DNA from: Candidatus Tectomicrobia bacterium
GTDB lineage: Bacteria; UBA8248
Direction of reading: 5' to 3'
Assembly (NCBI GenBank): GCA_016192135.1
Contig: JACPUR010000035.1
Coordinates: 159,056 to 223,055 of the forward strand
DNA: 64,000 nt
Shown one piece after another: positions 42,898 through 52,954 of the stretch. A model generated the notes under the pieces. The model was not told the origin of the DNA. It ran no database searches and worked only from the letters and a program-made list of their open reading frames with translations. Position numbers and translations under genes: made by a program. The stretch's first letter is position 1. The number at the start of each line of letters is the position of its first letter.

Positions 42898-43842
42898 GTG
42901 AGGGACTACGAGCTCAAGGTCTTCGGGGGCCGGTCGAACCCCGACCTGTTCACCGAGATTGTGAAGGCGCTCGGCGTCCAGCCGGGGATGATCGAAATCG
43001 AGGACTTCAGCGACGGGGAAACCTTCGTCCGGATCGAGGAGAACATCCGGGGAGCCGACGTCTTCGCCATCCAGAGCATCTGCCATCCGGGAAACGCCAA
43101 CCTGATGGAGATGCTCATCATGATGGACGCCTTCCGGCGATCGTCGGCCGAACGGATCACGGCGGTCATCCCGTACTACGGCTATGCCCGCCAGGACCGG
43201 AAGGTCCAGCCGCGCGTGCCCATCACGGCCAAGCTGGTGGCGAATCTGCTCGCCGCGGCGGGCGCGGACCGGGTCATCACGATGGACCTGCATGCGGGCC
43301 AGATCCAAGGGTTTTTCGACATTCCCGTGGATCACCTATATGCCGCGCCCATCATGATCGACTATTTCTGCCAAAAGAACTTGCAGGACCTCGTCGTGGT
43401 TTCTCCCGACGCCGGCGGGGTGGAGCGGGCACGGGCCTACGCCAAGCGGCTGAACGCCGGCCTCGGCATCATCGACAAGCGCCGGGAGCGGGCGAACGTG
43501 GCGGAGGTGGTCCGCATCATCGGAGACGTGAAGGACCGCGACGTTCTCATGGTGGATGACATCGTGGACACGGCGGGCACCCTGACCCAGGGGGCTCAGG
43601 CGCTCATGGATGCGGGCGCCCGGCGGGTCTTCGCGAGCTGCACCCACGCCGTCCTCTCCGGCCCCGCCATCAAGCGAATCAATGGCTCGTGCCTGGCGGA
43701 GGTTGCGATCACCGACACCATACCGTTGTCCGAGGAGGGGACGCGCTCCGGCAAGATCACGGTGCTGAGCGTGGGTCATCTCCTGGCCGAGGCGATCCGC
43801 CGCATCCACGAGGGCGCGTCGGTCAGCAGCCTCTTCGTCTGA
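42898..43842 (+). CDS. prs: Ribose-phosphate pyrophosphokinase
   Basis: Makes PRPP from ribose 5-phosphate and ATP for nucleotide, His and Trp synthesis. About 314 residues from GTG 42898, chosen since GGAG lies eight bases upstream; ATG 42883 would add five residues and has no RBS. Motifs: FSDGETFVRIEENIRG, PYYGYARQDRK, the PRPP synthase signature DLHAGQIQGFFDIPVDHLYA, VVSPDAGGVERA, and the PRPP loop MVDDIVDTAGTL. This is the class I, phosphate-activated type. rplY follows after 40 bases. Confidence 0.97.
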   Translation: MRDYELKVFGGRSNPDLFTEIVKALGVQPGMIEIEDFSDGETFVRIEENIRGADVFAIQSICHPGNANLMEMLIMMDAFRRSSAERITAVIPYYGYARQDRKVQPRVPITAKLVANLLAAAGADRVITMDLHAGQIQGFFDIPVDHLYAAPIMIDYFCQKNLQDLVVVSPDAGGVERARAYAKRLNAGLGIIDKRRERANVAEVVRIIGDVKDRDVLMVDDIVDTAGTLTQGAQALMDAGARRVFASCTHAVLSGPAIKRINGSCLAEVAITDTIPLSEEGTRSGKITVLSVGHLLAEAIRRIHEGASVSSLFV

Positions 43843-43882
43843 GAAGGCCCGCCCGGCGGGCCAACCGTTGGAGTAAACCGAG

Positions 43883-44566
43883 ATGGACAGAGTCAATCTG
43901 GAAGTAGAGCGCCGCACAGGGAAGGGCAAGAGCGCCGCGCGCCACCTCCGCCGGGAGGGAAAGGTCCCCGCGGTGGTGTACGGGATCCATGACCCGGCCT
44001 CGGTGGCGGTCAGCCCCAAGGAGCTCGACCGGGTGCTCGGCACCCGGGCGGGCGTCAACGTCATCGTTCAATTGAACGTTACGGGCGATGCCCAGGGCGA
44101 GCGTCCCGTCCTGATCAAGGACCTCCAGCGCGACCCCATGAAGGGCAGAATCCTGCATGCGGATTTTCTCGAAATCCGCATGGACCGCAAGATCAAGGTC
44201 GAGGTGCCCATCATCCTCAAGGGTGACGCCCCCGGCATCAAGCAGGGGGGCGTGCTGTCCCAACTCCTCCGCGAGCTGGAGGTGGAGTGCCTCCCGATCG
44301 CCATCCCCGAGGAAATCGTCGTGGACGTTTCCGGCGTCAACCTGAACGGCGTCGTCCACGTGCGCGAGATATCGCTCCCGGAGGGCGTGGACCTCATGAC
44401 CGATCCGGAGGAGCCCATCCTGACGGTGGTGGCTCCGGAAGAAGAGAAGCCGGCCGAGGAGGCCGCCGCCGTCGCGGCCGAGGGCGCTCTTCCGGCGGAG
44501 GGCGCTGCCGCGGCCCCCGCGGGCGAAGCGGCCAAGGCCGAGTCTGGCAAGGAAGAGAAGAAGTAG
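43883..44566 (+). CDS. rplY: 50S ribosomal protein L25/CTC
   Basis: 5S-rRNA-binding protein of the large subunit. It has 227 residues, the long CTC form: L25 domain 1-92 (RTGKGKSAARHLRREGKVPAVVYG), the second TL5-type beta domain 95-185, then an Ala/Glu/Lys tail of about 40 residues. The long form is usual in deltaproteobacteria and Gram-positives. prs-rplY-pth is a conserved trio. Confidence 0.95.
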   Translation: MDRVNLEVERRTGKGKSAARHLRREGKVPAVVYGIHDPASVAVSPKELDRVLGTRAGVNVIVQLNVTGDAQGERPVLIKDLQRDPMKGRILHADFLEIRMDRKIKVEVPIILKGDAPGIKQGGVLSQLLRELEVECLPIAIPEEIVVDVSGVNLNGVVHVREISLPEGVDLMTDPEEPILTVVAPEEEKPAEEAAAVAAEGALPAEGAAAAPAGEAAKAESGKEEKK

Positions 44567-44596
44567 GGGGGAGGGCCGCGCGTCTCGGCCGGACCG

Positions 44597-45154
44597 ATGG
44601 CCTCGCCTTTGGTTCTGGTGGGTTTGGGGAATCCGGGGCCGGAATACGCCCTCACCCGCCACAATGTCGGTTTCTGGGCGCTGGACCGGATCTCCGAGGC
44701 GCACCGGATTCCGATCCGCACGCCGCGCCACCACTCGCTCATGGGCGCCGGCTCGATCGGCGGACAGCGGGTGGTTCTCGCCAAGCCGCAGACATACATG
44801 AACCTGAGCGGCAAGGCCGTCCGGGCTCTCCTCCGGGCGGAAGGATTGGGGCCCGAGAGCCTCATCGTTCTCCACGATGACATGGACATCTTCCTGGGCC
44901 GGGTGAAGTTCAACACGACCGGCGGGGATGGGGGCCATAACGGGATTCGGAGCATCATCGAGGCGCTCGGCAGCCGGGAGTTCCGGCGCCTGCGCATCGG
45001 CCTCGGGCGCCCGCCGGTGGCCATGGGGGATCGGTCGGACTGGCTGCTCTCGCCGTTCGGGGCATCCGAGCTCGAGGCAGTCGAGGAATCGGTGACGCTG
45101 GCAGCCGAGCGCGCGGTGGCGCTCGTGAGGGAGGAGGCAAGAGGGGGCGCCTAG
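44597..45154 (+). CDS. pth: Peptidyl-tRNA hydrolase
   Basis: Frees tRNA from dropped-off peptidyl-tRNA. It has 185 residues: VGLGNPGPEYALTRHNVGFWALD with the catalytic His in TRHNVG, KPQTYMNLSGKAV, the Asp in HDDMDIFLGRVKF and the GGDGGHNGIRSI loop. All catalytic parts are present. A terminator-like hairpin overlaps its end. Confidence 0.97.
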   Translation: MASPLVLVGLGNPGPEYALTRHNVGFWALDRISEAHRIPIRTPRHHSLMGAGSIGGQRVVLAKPQTYMNLSGKAVRALLRAEGLGPESLIVLHDDMDIFLGRVKFNTTGGDGGHNGIRSIIEALGSREFRRLRIGLGRPPVAMGDRSDWLLSPFGASELEAVEESVTLAAERAVALVREEARGGA

Positions 45155-45170
45155 GGCTGGCGCCTCCTTT
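45143..45170 (+). terminator. Probable terminator of the pth operon
   Basis: Nine-base stem (45143-45151 with 45159-45167, one G-T pair), seven-base loop, then only TTT. It overlaps the last codons of pth. The U-run is short, so efficiency is uncertain. Confidence 0.5.
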
Positions 45171-45241
45171 CCTAGGGAGTCTCCGGTTTCTCCGGCGCGC
45201 CCGTGCCGCGGGAGCGGGAAAGGGAGGAGGAAAGGAAGCTG

Positions 45242-47239
<1,998 letters not shown>

Positions 47240-47280
47240 GAGAAGAAAAAACAAGAAGCCTGAATCCATCTCACGCTTCC

Positions 47281-47320
47281 CCCGGCCCGCAGCGCGCCTC
47301 CAGGGGGCGCCCGGGCCGGG
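47281..47320 (+). terminator. Large GC hairpin after hppA, no U-tail
   Basis: CCCGGCCCG (47281-47289) pairs perfectly with CGGGCCGGG (47312-47320), with further pairing inside. It lies 42 bases after the hppA stop. No T-run follows, so it may end transcription weakly or belong to the rpsF leader. Confidence 0.35.
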
Positions 47321-47342
47321 GTGGCCCGGGGGGCCGGATCTG

Positions 47343-47351
47343 TGCTAGGCT
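47343..47351 (+). promoter_or_regulatory. Possible extended -10 promoter of rpsF operon
   Basis: TG-C-TAGGCT is an extended -10 shape, and TAGGCT also serves as -10 at 22661. No -35 hexamer lies 17 bases upstream. The predicted leader of about 65 bases contains a hairpin (CCGGCC, AAAA, GGCCGG at about 47376-47396) before the S6 gene. Confidence 0.35.
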
Positions 47352-47420
47352 CCAGCCCTTGATGTTCCTCCTCGCTCCGGCCAAAAGGGCCGGGGCCGCT
47401 CAGTCCATGGGGAGATTCGA

Positions 47421-47933
47421 ATGCCTCAATATGAAACGATGGTCCTGCTGTCCCCGAACCTCACCGATGAAGCGGTCGAGGAAAGCGTCCAGAACTTCAG
47501 CAATCAAGTGACGGCGGGGGGCGGGGAAGTCCTCAAGGTGGATCGGTGGGGCAAGAAGCGCCTCGCCTATCCCGTCCAGCGCCAGCGGCACGGCTTCTAC
47601 TACATCGTCACCTACAAGTCCGAACCGGCGGTCGTCCAGGAGATTGAGCGCGGCATGCGACTCAACGAGGACACCTACCGCTACATGACGATCCGCATGG
47701 ACGCCGCCCTGCTCCGCAAGCTCGAGAGAAACGAGCAGAACGCGAAGCGGCAGGCCGCCATGGCGCAGGAGGGCCGGCGCGGCGACGACGACCGGGGCGA
47801 TCGCGACCGGGGCGATCGCGACCGCGGCGATCGCGACCGGGGAGAACGGGATCGCGGCGACCGGGGCGACAGGGATCGCGGCGATAGGGATCGGGGAGAT
47901 CGCGGCGACCGGGGCCGGAGGGATGAGGACTAG
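47421..47933 (+). CDS. rpsF: 30S ribosomal protein S6 with charged repeat tail
   Basis: S6 binds S18 and 16S rRNA in the small-subunit platform. Residues 1-100 are a normal S6 domain (YETMVLLSPNL, VDRWGKKRLAYPV, GFYYIVTYKSEP, YRYMTIRMD). Residues 119-170 are an unusual tail of DRGD/RDRGD repeats, a near-perfectly mixed-charge segment of about 50 residues. Many S6 proteins have short acidic tails, but this one alternates Arg and Asp. The operon order rpsF-ssb-rpsR-rplI-dnaB is classical. Confidence 0.96.
   Translation: MPQYETMVLLSPNLTDEAVEESVQNFSNQVTAGGGEVLKVDRWGKKRLAYPVQRQRHGFYYIVTYKSEPAVVQEIERGMRLNEDTYRYMTIRMDAALLRKLERNEQNAKRQAAMAQEGRRGDDDRGDRDRGDRDRGDRDRGERDRGDRGDRDRGDRDRGDRGDRGRRDED
47775..47930 (+). 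repeat. Tandem GAT-CGC-GAC-CGG-type repeat encoding the S6 tail
   Basis: Imperfect direct repeats of a 12-base unit with a GGCGATCGCGACCG core run in frame at the 3' end of rpsF. Early copies are almost identical; later ones vary at third positions (AGG for CGG, GAT for GAC). Such a run can change copy number by slippage without frameshift when units of three are gained or lost. Confidence 0.8.
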
Positions 47934-47957
47934 CCCGGTTCCGGGCGGGAGGCTGCC

Positions 47958-48386
47958 ATGGCCCAGATGAACGCCGTTTTTCTGCGGGGGAACATGACGC
48001 GCGATCCCGAGAAGCGCTTCCTCCCCTCCGGGTCGTCGGTCGTGAACTTCGGGCTGGCTGTCAACCGCCGCTACCGCAGCGGCGAGGAGTGGAAGGAGGA
48101 CACCTGCTTCGTCGACATCGTCGTCTACGGGAAGCAGGGGGACTGGATCATCGAGCAGTGCCGCAAGGGAAGCCCAATCCTCGTGGAGGGCCGCCTCAGC
48201 TTCCGGAGCTGGGAGGGCCAGGACGGCCAGAAGCGGAGCAAGCACGAGGTGGTGGCCAACACGGTCCACATCCTCGCCCGCCGGGAAGACGGCGGCGAGG
48301 GCGGGGGCTCCCGCGCCTACCAGGGCGGCGGGGCCTCCCGGGGAGGGGACGAGCCTCCCATGACCGACGACGACATTCCATTCTAG
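47958..48386 (+). CDS. ssb: Single-stranded DNA-binding protein
   Basis: Protects single-stranded DNA and recruits replication and repair proteins. It has 142 residues: OB fold 1-108 (AVFLRGNMTRDPEKRFLPSGSSVVNFGLAVNRRYR, FVDIVVYGKQGDW, ILVEGRLSFRSWEGQDGQKRSKHEVVA), a Gly/Arg linker, and the C-terminal partner-binding tip MTDDDIPF. Located between rpsF and rpsR as usual. Confidence 0.97.
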   Translation: MAQMNAVFLRGNMTRDPEKRFLPSGSSVVNFGLAVNRRYRSGEEWKEDTCFVDIVVYGKQGDWIIEQCRKGSPILVEGRLSFRSWEGQDGQKRSKHEVVANTVHILARREDGGEGGGSRAYQGGGASRGGDEPPMTDDDIPF

Positions 48387-48422
48387 CCGCATAGGCTTGA
48401 GAGAAGGGCCTGGAGGAAGCAG

Positions 48423-48692
48423 ATGATCATGATGCCTCGCCCGGCGGGCGACAAGAAGAAGAAAAAGAAGAAGCGGTATGTGCGCAAGAAGATCTGCCGG
48501 TTCACGGCGGAGGGGATCGCGTATATCGATTACAAGGACGTGAAGACCCTCCGGAACATGGTGAGCGAGCGCGGAAAGATCATTCCCCGCCGCGTCACCG
48601 GCACCTCGGCCCGCTTCCAGCGGCAGCTCACCGTCGCCATCAAGCGGGCCCGCTACATGGCCTTGATGCCCTATACCGTGGATCACGGCTAG
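48423..48692 (+). CDS. rpsR: 30S ribosomal protein S18
   Basis: Partner of S6 in the small-subunit platform. It has 89 residues with a strongly basic start ([13 protein letters not shown]) and the S18 core [51 protein letters not shown]. Only one cysteine (C25) is present, so it is not the zinc-binding form. GGAGGA lies five bases before ATG 48423. Confidence 0.97.
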   Translation: MIMMPRPAGDKKKKKKKRYVRKKICRFTAEGIAYIDYKDVKTLRNMVSERGKIIPRRVTGTSARFQRQLTVAIKRARYMALMPYTVDHG

Positions 48693-48709
48693 GACGAGGA
48701 GACGAGAAG

Positions 48710-49240
48710 ATGGCTCGCGTGATCCTGCGGAAGGAAGTCGAGAACCTTGGCGAGGTCGGCGACATCGTCGAGGTGAAGGACGGCTACGCCCTGAACTATC
48801 TCATCCCCCGCGGGCTGGCTCTCCACGCCACGGCCAGCACCGTCCGCGCCACCCAGCACGAGCAGCGCGTGCGGGAGGCGCAGATCCAGTCGGCGCGGCG
48901 CTCCGCCGAGGACTTCGCCGGCAAGTTCAAGGGCATCGAGGTGGAGCTTACCATGAAGGCCGGCGAGGACGGCCGCCTCTTCGGCGCGGTCACCAACCGG
49001 CAGATCGAGGAGGCCCTGGCGGCCCAGGGGCTCGAGGTGAACCGCCGCCGCATCCTCCTCGAGGAACCCATCCGCCGGGTGGGGGATCATGATGTCGCCA
49101 TCCGGCTCCATCCCGAGGTGAAGACGACGGTGCGCGTCCGCGTCGTCGCCGAGGAGGCTCCCGGTGAGGGGGCGCCCGAGGCGGCGTCCGGAGAAGGCGG
49201 GGAAGGCTCTCCCGAGAAGGCGGAGGAGAGCGCCGGGTAG
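48710..49240 (+). CDS. rplI: 50S ribosomal protein L9
   Basis: L9 spans the large subunit and limits frameshifting. The 176 residues comprise the N-domain (VILRKEVENLGEVGDIVEVKDGYALNYLIPRGLALHAT), the long helix (about 41-75), the rRNA-binding C-domain to about 150, and an extra acidic Gly/Glu tail of about 25 residues. It ends just before a strong terminator. Confidence 0.96.
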   Translation: MARVILRKEVENLGEVGDIVEVKDGYALNYLIPRGLALHATASTVRATQHEQRVREAQIQSARRSAEDFAGKFKGIEVELTMKAGEDGRLFGAVTNRQIEEALAAQGLEVNRRRILLEEPIRRVGDHDVAIRLHPEVKTTVRVRVVAEEAPGEGAPEAASGEGGEGSPEKAEESAG

Positions 49241-49275
49241 GGAGCTTTTTTCCGCCGCAGTAGAAGCAAGTGCTT

Positions 49276-49305
49276 GAAAAAGGCCGCCCCAAGGCGGCCT
49301 TTTTC
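49276..49305. terminator. Intrinsic bidirectional terminator after rplI
   Basis: A perfect 13-base stem (49276-49288 with 49293-49305), loop CCAA, with A5 on the left and T5 on the right. It separates the ribosomal operon from dnaB and rules out the dnaB starts that lie within or before it. Confidence 0.88.
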
Positions 49306-49321
49306 AATGGATTGCCGGGGC

Positions 49322-49350
49322 TTCCGCTTACGCCTGAACTGCGGTAGGCT
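49322..49350 (+). promoter_or_regulatory. Candidate promoter of dnaB-alr-mlaF-tgt
   Basis: TAGGCT (49345-49350) in the context GCGGTAGGCT, the same ten bases as the -10 region at 22657-22666. Seventeen bases upstream is only TTCCGC (49322-49327), a poor -35. A start near 49357 fits the TTG start of dnaB. Confidence 0.38.
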
Positions 49351-49402
49351 GTCGTCCACGCCCGGTTTCGCTCGTCGCTTCACGTATCCTCGGAGCCGTT
49401 CC

Positions 49403-50827
49403 TTGACCCCTCCCGAAGCCCAAAGGTCCGAGGGCAGGGACCGCCTGCCCCCCCAGAACATCGAGGCCGAGGAGCGCGTCCTGGGCGCCCTTCTTCTCGA
49501 TCCCGGCATGGTGGCGCCCGTGATGGAGGTGCTGCGCCCCGAGCACTTCTACCGGAGGAATCACCGGGTCATCTTCGAGGCGATGGTCCGCCTGTTCGAG
49601 CGTTCCGACCCCATCGACATCCTGACCGTCGTGGACGCCCTCAAGAAGGAAGGCCAGCTCGAGACGGCCGGGGGCTCCGAGAGCGTCGCCCGCCTGGCGG
49701 ACGACGTCTCGAGCGCCCGCCGGGCGGTGACCCACGCCAAGCTCATCCGCAATGCGGCCATCCTCCGCAGCCTGATCCAGGCGTCCAACGCCATCGCCGA
49801 GCGCGCCATCACGGCCGAGGAAGAGGTGGACGGAATCGTGGACGACGCCGAGCGCGCCATCCTCGAAGTCTCCTCCGACCGCTACCAGCAGAGCATGGGG
49901 AGCATGCGGGATGTCATCAAGATCACCTTCCCGCACCTGGAGGAGCTCTACGACCGCAAGGAGCTCGTGACCGGTGTCCCGACCGGCTACACCGACTTCG
50001 ACCGCCTCACGGCCGGCCTTCAGCCCGGGGAACTGTGCATCATCGCCGGGCGGCCCAGCATGGGCAAGAGCGCTTTCGCGCTCTGCGTCGCCGAGTATGC
50101 GGCGGTGGCCGCCAAGGTCCCGGCCGCCATCTTCAGCCTCGAGATGAGCGCCCGCTCCCTGGCCATCCGCATGATGTGCGGCCGGGCCATGGTGAACGCC
50201 CGCCAGCTCCAGAGCGGCTACATGCCCTCCAGCAAGTGGCCGGACCTCATCCGCGCGGCGGGGGAGCTTTCCGAGGCGCCGATTTTCATCGACGACGCCA
50301 CCGACCTCTCTGTCTTCGATATCCGTGCGAAATGCCGCCGCCTCCAGGCGGACAAGGGATTGGGGCTCGTTGTGGTGGACTACCTCCAGCTCCTCTCCCA
50401 CCGGGGGCGCTCCAGTGAGAGCCGCCAGGTGGAGATCTCCGAGATCTCGCGGGGCCTCAAGGGCCTAGCCAAGGAACTCAACCTCCCGGTGGTCGCGCTG
50501 AGCCAGCTCTCGCGCCAGGCCGAGCAGCGCGAGGGCAAGCGCCCCACCCTCGCCGACCTCCGCGAGTCGGGGGCCATCGAGCAGGACGCCGATCTCGTGG
50601 CTCTTCTCTTCCGCGAGGAGTATTATAGTTCCACCCCCGAGAACAAGGGCGTGGCCACCATCATCGTCGCCAAGCAGCGCAATGGCCCCATAGGAGACCT
50701 GGAGCTCAGGTTCTTCCCCGATTACGCCCGATTCACGAACCTCGACACCTTCCATGAAAGCCCCTCTGCGGCGGCCCCCGCGCCGGCCGGGGCCGACGCC
50801 TACGGCGAGGAGGAGACGCCGTTTTGA
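49403..50827 (+). CDS. dnaB: Replicative DNA helicase DnaB
   Basis: Hexameric 5'-3' helicase of the replication fork. About 474 residues from TTG 49403, which has GGAG seven bases upstream and gives the family-like start RLPPQNIEAEERVLGALLLD (14-33). An upstream frame to 49274 crosses the terminator. N-terminal collar domain to about 125; RecA-type motor with Walker A GRPSMGKS (216-223), SLEMSA, the Walker B stretch GLVVVDYLQLL and the arginine-finger region LADLRESGAIEQDAD. Loading is probably by the DciA protein encoded at 38772. The last 30 residues are Ala/Pro-rich. Confidence 0.96.
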   Translation: MTPPEAQRSEGRDRLPPQNIEAEERVLGALLLDPGMVAPVMEVLRPEHFYRRNHRVIFEAMVRLFERSDPIDILTVVDALKKEGQLETAGGSESVARLADDVSSARRAVTHAKLIRNAAILRSLIQASNAIAERAITAEEEVDGIVDDAERAILEVSSDRYQQSMGSMRDVIKITFPHLEELYDRKELVTGVPTGYTDFDRLTAGLQPGELCIIAGRPSMGKSAFALCVAEYAAVAAKVPAAIFSLEMSARSLAIRMMCGRAMVNARQLQSGYMPSSKWPDLIRAAGELSEAPIFIDDATDLSVFDIRAKCRRLQADKGLGLVVVDYLQLLSHRGRSSESRQVEISEISRGLKGLAKELNLPVVALSQLSRQAEQREGKRPTLADLRESGAIEQDADLVALLFREEYYSSTPENKGVATIIVAKQRNGPIGDLELRFFPDYARFTNLDTFHESPSAAAPAPAGADAYGEEETPF

Positions 50828-50838
50828 CCCTTCGGCGG

Positions 50839-50871
50839 TTCGGCAAGCTCACCGGCCTGAGCCATGCCGAA
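50839..50871. repeat. REP-like imperfect palindrome between dnaB and alr
   Basis: TTCGGCA (50839-50845) pairs with TGCCGAA (50865-50871), and GCTCA (50847-50851) with TGAGC (50858-50862), leaving a CCGGCC loop. An outer copy CCCTTCGGC (50828-50836) can pair with GCCGAAGGG (50866-50874). The sequence resembles the dispersed TTCGRCAAGCTCA-type palindromes of GC-rich proteobacteria. Only one copy was seen here. Confidence 0.5.
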
Positions 50872-50930
50872 GGGCGGGCTCGGGATCATGGACGTCGGCG
50901 GGCTCAGCGGAGCCGTGAGGCTTTCGAGCC

Positions 50931-52196
50931 ATGAGCGGCGTGGGCGCGCCCTTCCTCGCCGGGGGTCCGGCGGCGGGCGCCTCTCTGCGGCCGGGAATGC
51001 GCACGGCCCTTTTCGTGGACCTCGACGTCCTCTCCCAGAACTACCGGACAGTGACGGAGGCCGCCGGGCGCGAGGTCATGGCCGTGGTCAAGGCCGAGGC
51101 GTATGGGCACGGGAGCGTGGAGGCCGCCCGGGCGTTCCGCCGGGCGGGGGCGCGCTGGCTGTGCGTGGCGTCGGTGGAGGAGGCGGAGGCGCTCCGCTCT
51201 CCCGGGGCGGAGGAGGGGGAGGGGGGCACCCGGGGCGCCCGTATTCTCCTGATGAGCGGCGTCCTGCCCGGATGTGCCCCCCGCATCGCCGCGCTGGGCC
51301 TCGACGCGGCCGTGTGGGACATGGCGCAGGCGGAGGCCCTCTCGGCGGCCTCCGAGGCCCTGGGGCGGCGGGCGGCGATCCACCTCAAGGTGGATGCGGG
51401 GATGGGGAGGCTGGGGATCGCCCCCGGCGAAGCGGCGGATTTCCTGCGCCGGGTGTCCGCCCTGCGCGGGGTGGAGGCCGCGGGCCTGATGAGCCATCTC
51501 TCCCGCGCGGACGAGGAATGGGGGGGGGACGAAACCCGGCGGCAGTTCGCCGTGGTGCGCTCGGTGGCGGAGGCGCTCCGGGCCGAGAGCCTGCTCCCGC
51601 CGATACTTCACTGCGCGAACAGCGCCGGCGGGATTCTCTTTCCCGAGGCGCCGGGCGGGCTGGTCCGGGCGGGGATCGCGCTTTACGGCTGCCCCCTGGG
51701 GCCGGCGCGCAAGGCGCCGGTCCGGCTCGCGGTGACGTGGAAGGCGGCCATCATTCAGGTCAAGCCCATTGCGGCCGGCGCGCCCGTGGGGTACGGAGGC
51801 ATCTACCGGAGGAAGGCGGCGGGCGCCATCGCCGTCCTGGCGGCCGGCTACGCGGACGGCTACCCCCGCCTTCTCTCCAACCGGGGGGAGGCCGTCCTTC
51901 GCGGCAAGCGCGTCCCCGTCGCGGGAAGGGTCTCGATGGACATGCTGACCCTGGACGTCACCGGCCTCGAGGGAGTAAGGATGGGGGACGAGGCGGTCCT
52001 CCTCGGTGGCGGGGATGGGGAGGCCGTCTCCATGGATGACTTGGCCTCCCGGGCCGAAACCATCCCGTACGAGATTTTATGCGGCATCTCCCCCCGCGTC
52101 CCCCGCGTCTACATGCGCGAGGGGCGGTGCGTCGGGTTTCGGGTGCTGGGGGGCCGGATGGCCGGAGGGGCCGCCGGAGAGGAAGGGGAGCGGTGA
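50931..52196 (+). CDS. alr: Alanine racemase
   Basis: PLP enzyme that makes D-alanine for peptidoglycan. It has 421 residues from ATG 50931; ATG 50997 (MRTALFVDLDVLSQNY) looks like the usual family start and may be the true one, dropping a 22-residue Gly/Ala tail. The PLP-lysine motif reads VVKAEAYGHG, with Glu where Asp is usual. The second catalytic residue, Tyr, is in GYGGIYRR. Other landmarks: KVDAGMGRLG, HCANSAG, RAGIALYG and GRVSMDML. The stop overlaps mlaF by four bases. Confidence 0.94.
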   Translation: MSGVGAPFLAGGPAAGASLRPGMRTALFVDLDVLSQNYRTVTEAAGREVMAVVKAEAYGHGSVEAARAFRRAGARWLCVASVEEAEALRSPGAEEGEGGTRGARILLMSGVLPGCAPRIAALGLDAAVWDMAQAEALSAASEALGRRAAIHLKVDAGMGRLGIAPGEAADFLRRVSALRGVEAAGLMSHLSRADEEWGGDETRRQFAVVRSVAEALRAESLLPPILHCANSAGGILFPEAPGGLVRAGIALYGCPLGPARKAPVRLAVTWKAAIIQVKPIAAGAPVGYGGIYRRKAAGAIAVLAAGYADGYPRLLSNRGEAVLRGKRVPVAGRVSMDMLTLDVTGLEGVRMGDEAVLLGGGDGEAVSMDDLASRAETIPYEILCGISPRVPRVYMREGRCVGFRVLGGRMAGGAAGEEGER

Positions 52197-52954
52197 GCGG
52201 CGCGACCAAGATCGAGTTGCGCGGTCTCGAGAAATCCTTCGGGGCGAACCGCGTCCTGCGCGGCCTGAGCTTCCGGATTCCCGCCGGCAAGATCACCGTC
52301 ATCATCGGGCGGAGCGGGGAGGGGAAGAGCGTCCTCCTGAAGCACATGATCGGGCTGGTCCGGCCCGACAAGGGCCAGGTCCTCGTGGACGGGGAGGACA
52401 TCACCGGCCTGAGGGACCGGGATCTCAACCGCGTCCGCGGAAAGTTCGGCATGCTCTTCCAGGGGGCGGCCCTGTTCGACTCGATGAACGTGGCGGAGAA
52501 CGTGGCGTTTCCCCTGCGGGAGCACTCGCGCCTGTCTCCGGAGGAGATCATGGCGCGGGTGACGGACAGGCTCCGCCTGGTGGGCCTGGAGGGGGTGGAG
52601 GACCGCATGCCCTCCGAGTTGTCGGGCGGGATGAAGAAGCGGGTGGGCCTCGCCCGGGCGCTCGTGCGGGAGCCGGAGATTATCCTCTACGACGAGCCCA
52701 CCACCGGCCTCGACCCCATCCTGACCGATTCGATCAACCGCCTGATCGTCCACACCCAGAAGACGCTGGGCGTCACCTCCGTCATGATCAGCCACGATGT
52801 GGAAAAGGCGCTCGAGTTCGCGGATCGGGTGGCCATGCTCCACCAAGGATGCATCGCCGCCGAGGGGACGCCGGAGGAGCTCCGGGCGATGGATGACCCC
52901 CTGGTGCGGCAGTTCCTCTCCGGAAGCGCCGAGGGGCCGATCAAGGTCCTGTGA
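52193..52954 (+). CDS. mlaF: MlaF-type ABC ATPase without MlaE/MlaD neighbours
   Basis: Cytoplasmic ATPase of the Mla/MCE lipid-transport type, 253 residues. Walker A is GRSGEGKSV, with Glu where most ABC proteins have Gly or Ser, as in MlaF; FGMLFQGAALFDSMNVAENVAFPLREH, the signature LSGGMKKRVGLARAL and Walker B IILYDEPTTGLDPI are all MlaF/MkL hallmarks. MlaF normally works with permease MlaE and MCE protein MlaD, encoded next to it. Here the flanking genes are alr and tgt, with four-base overlaps on both sides, so the partners must be elsewhere. GTG 52193 start. Confidence 0.9.
   Translation: MSGATKIELRGLEKSFGANRVLRGLSFRIPAGKITVIIGRSGEGKSVLLKHMIGLVRPDKGQVLVDGEDITGLRDRDLNRVRGKFGMLFQGAALFDSMNVAENVAFPLREHSRLSPEEIMARVTDRLRLVGLEGVEDRMPSELSGGMKKRVGLARALVREPEIILYDEPTTGLDPILTDSINRLIVHTQKTLGVTSVMISHDVEKALEFADRVAMLHQGCIAAEGTPEELRAMDDPLVRQFLSGSAEGPIKVL

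Noticed and set aside
47330-47420. S6-S18-binding leader RNA before rpsF
   Set aside because: A hairpin is present in the right place, but the conserved bulge of that motif could not be confirmed by eye. A covariance-model search would decide.
47775-47930. CRISPR-like or adhesion (RGD) interpretation of the rpsF repeats
   Set aside because: The repeats are contiguous, in frame and without spacers, and encode the tail of a ribosomal protein. RGD here is a by-product of Arg-Gly-Asp repeats in a cytosolic protein.
50928-51000. A targeting peptide at the start of alanine racemase
   Set aside because: The 22-residue Gly/Ala/Pro start has no hydrophobic core. It is more likely untranslated, with the true start at ATG 50997.
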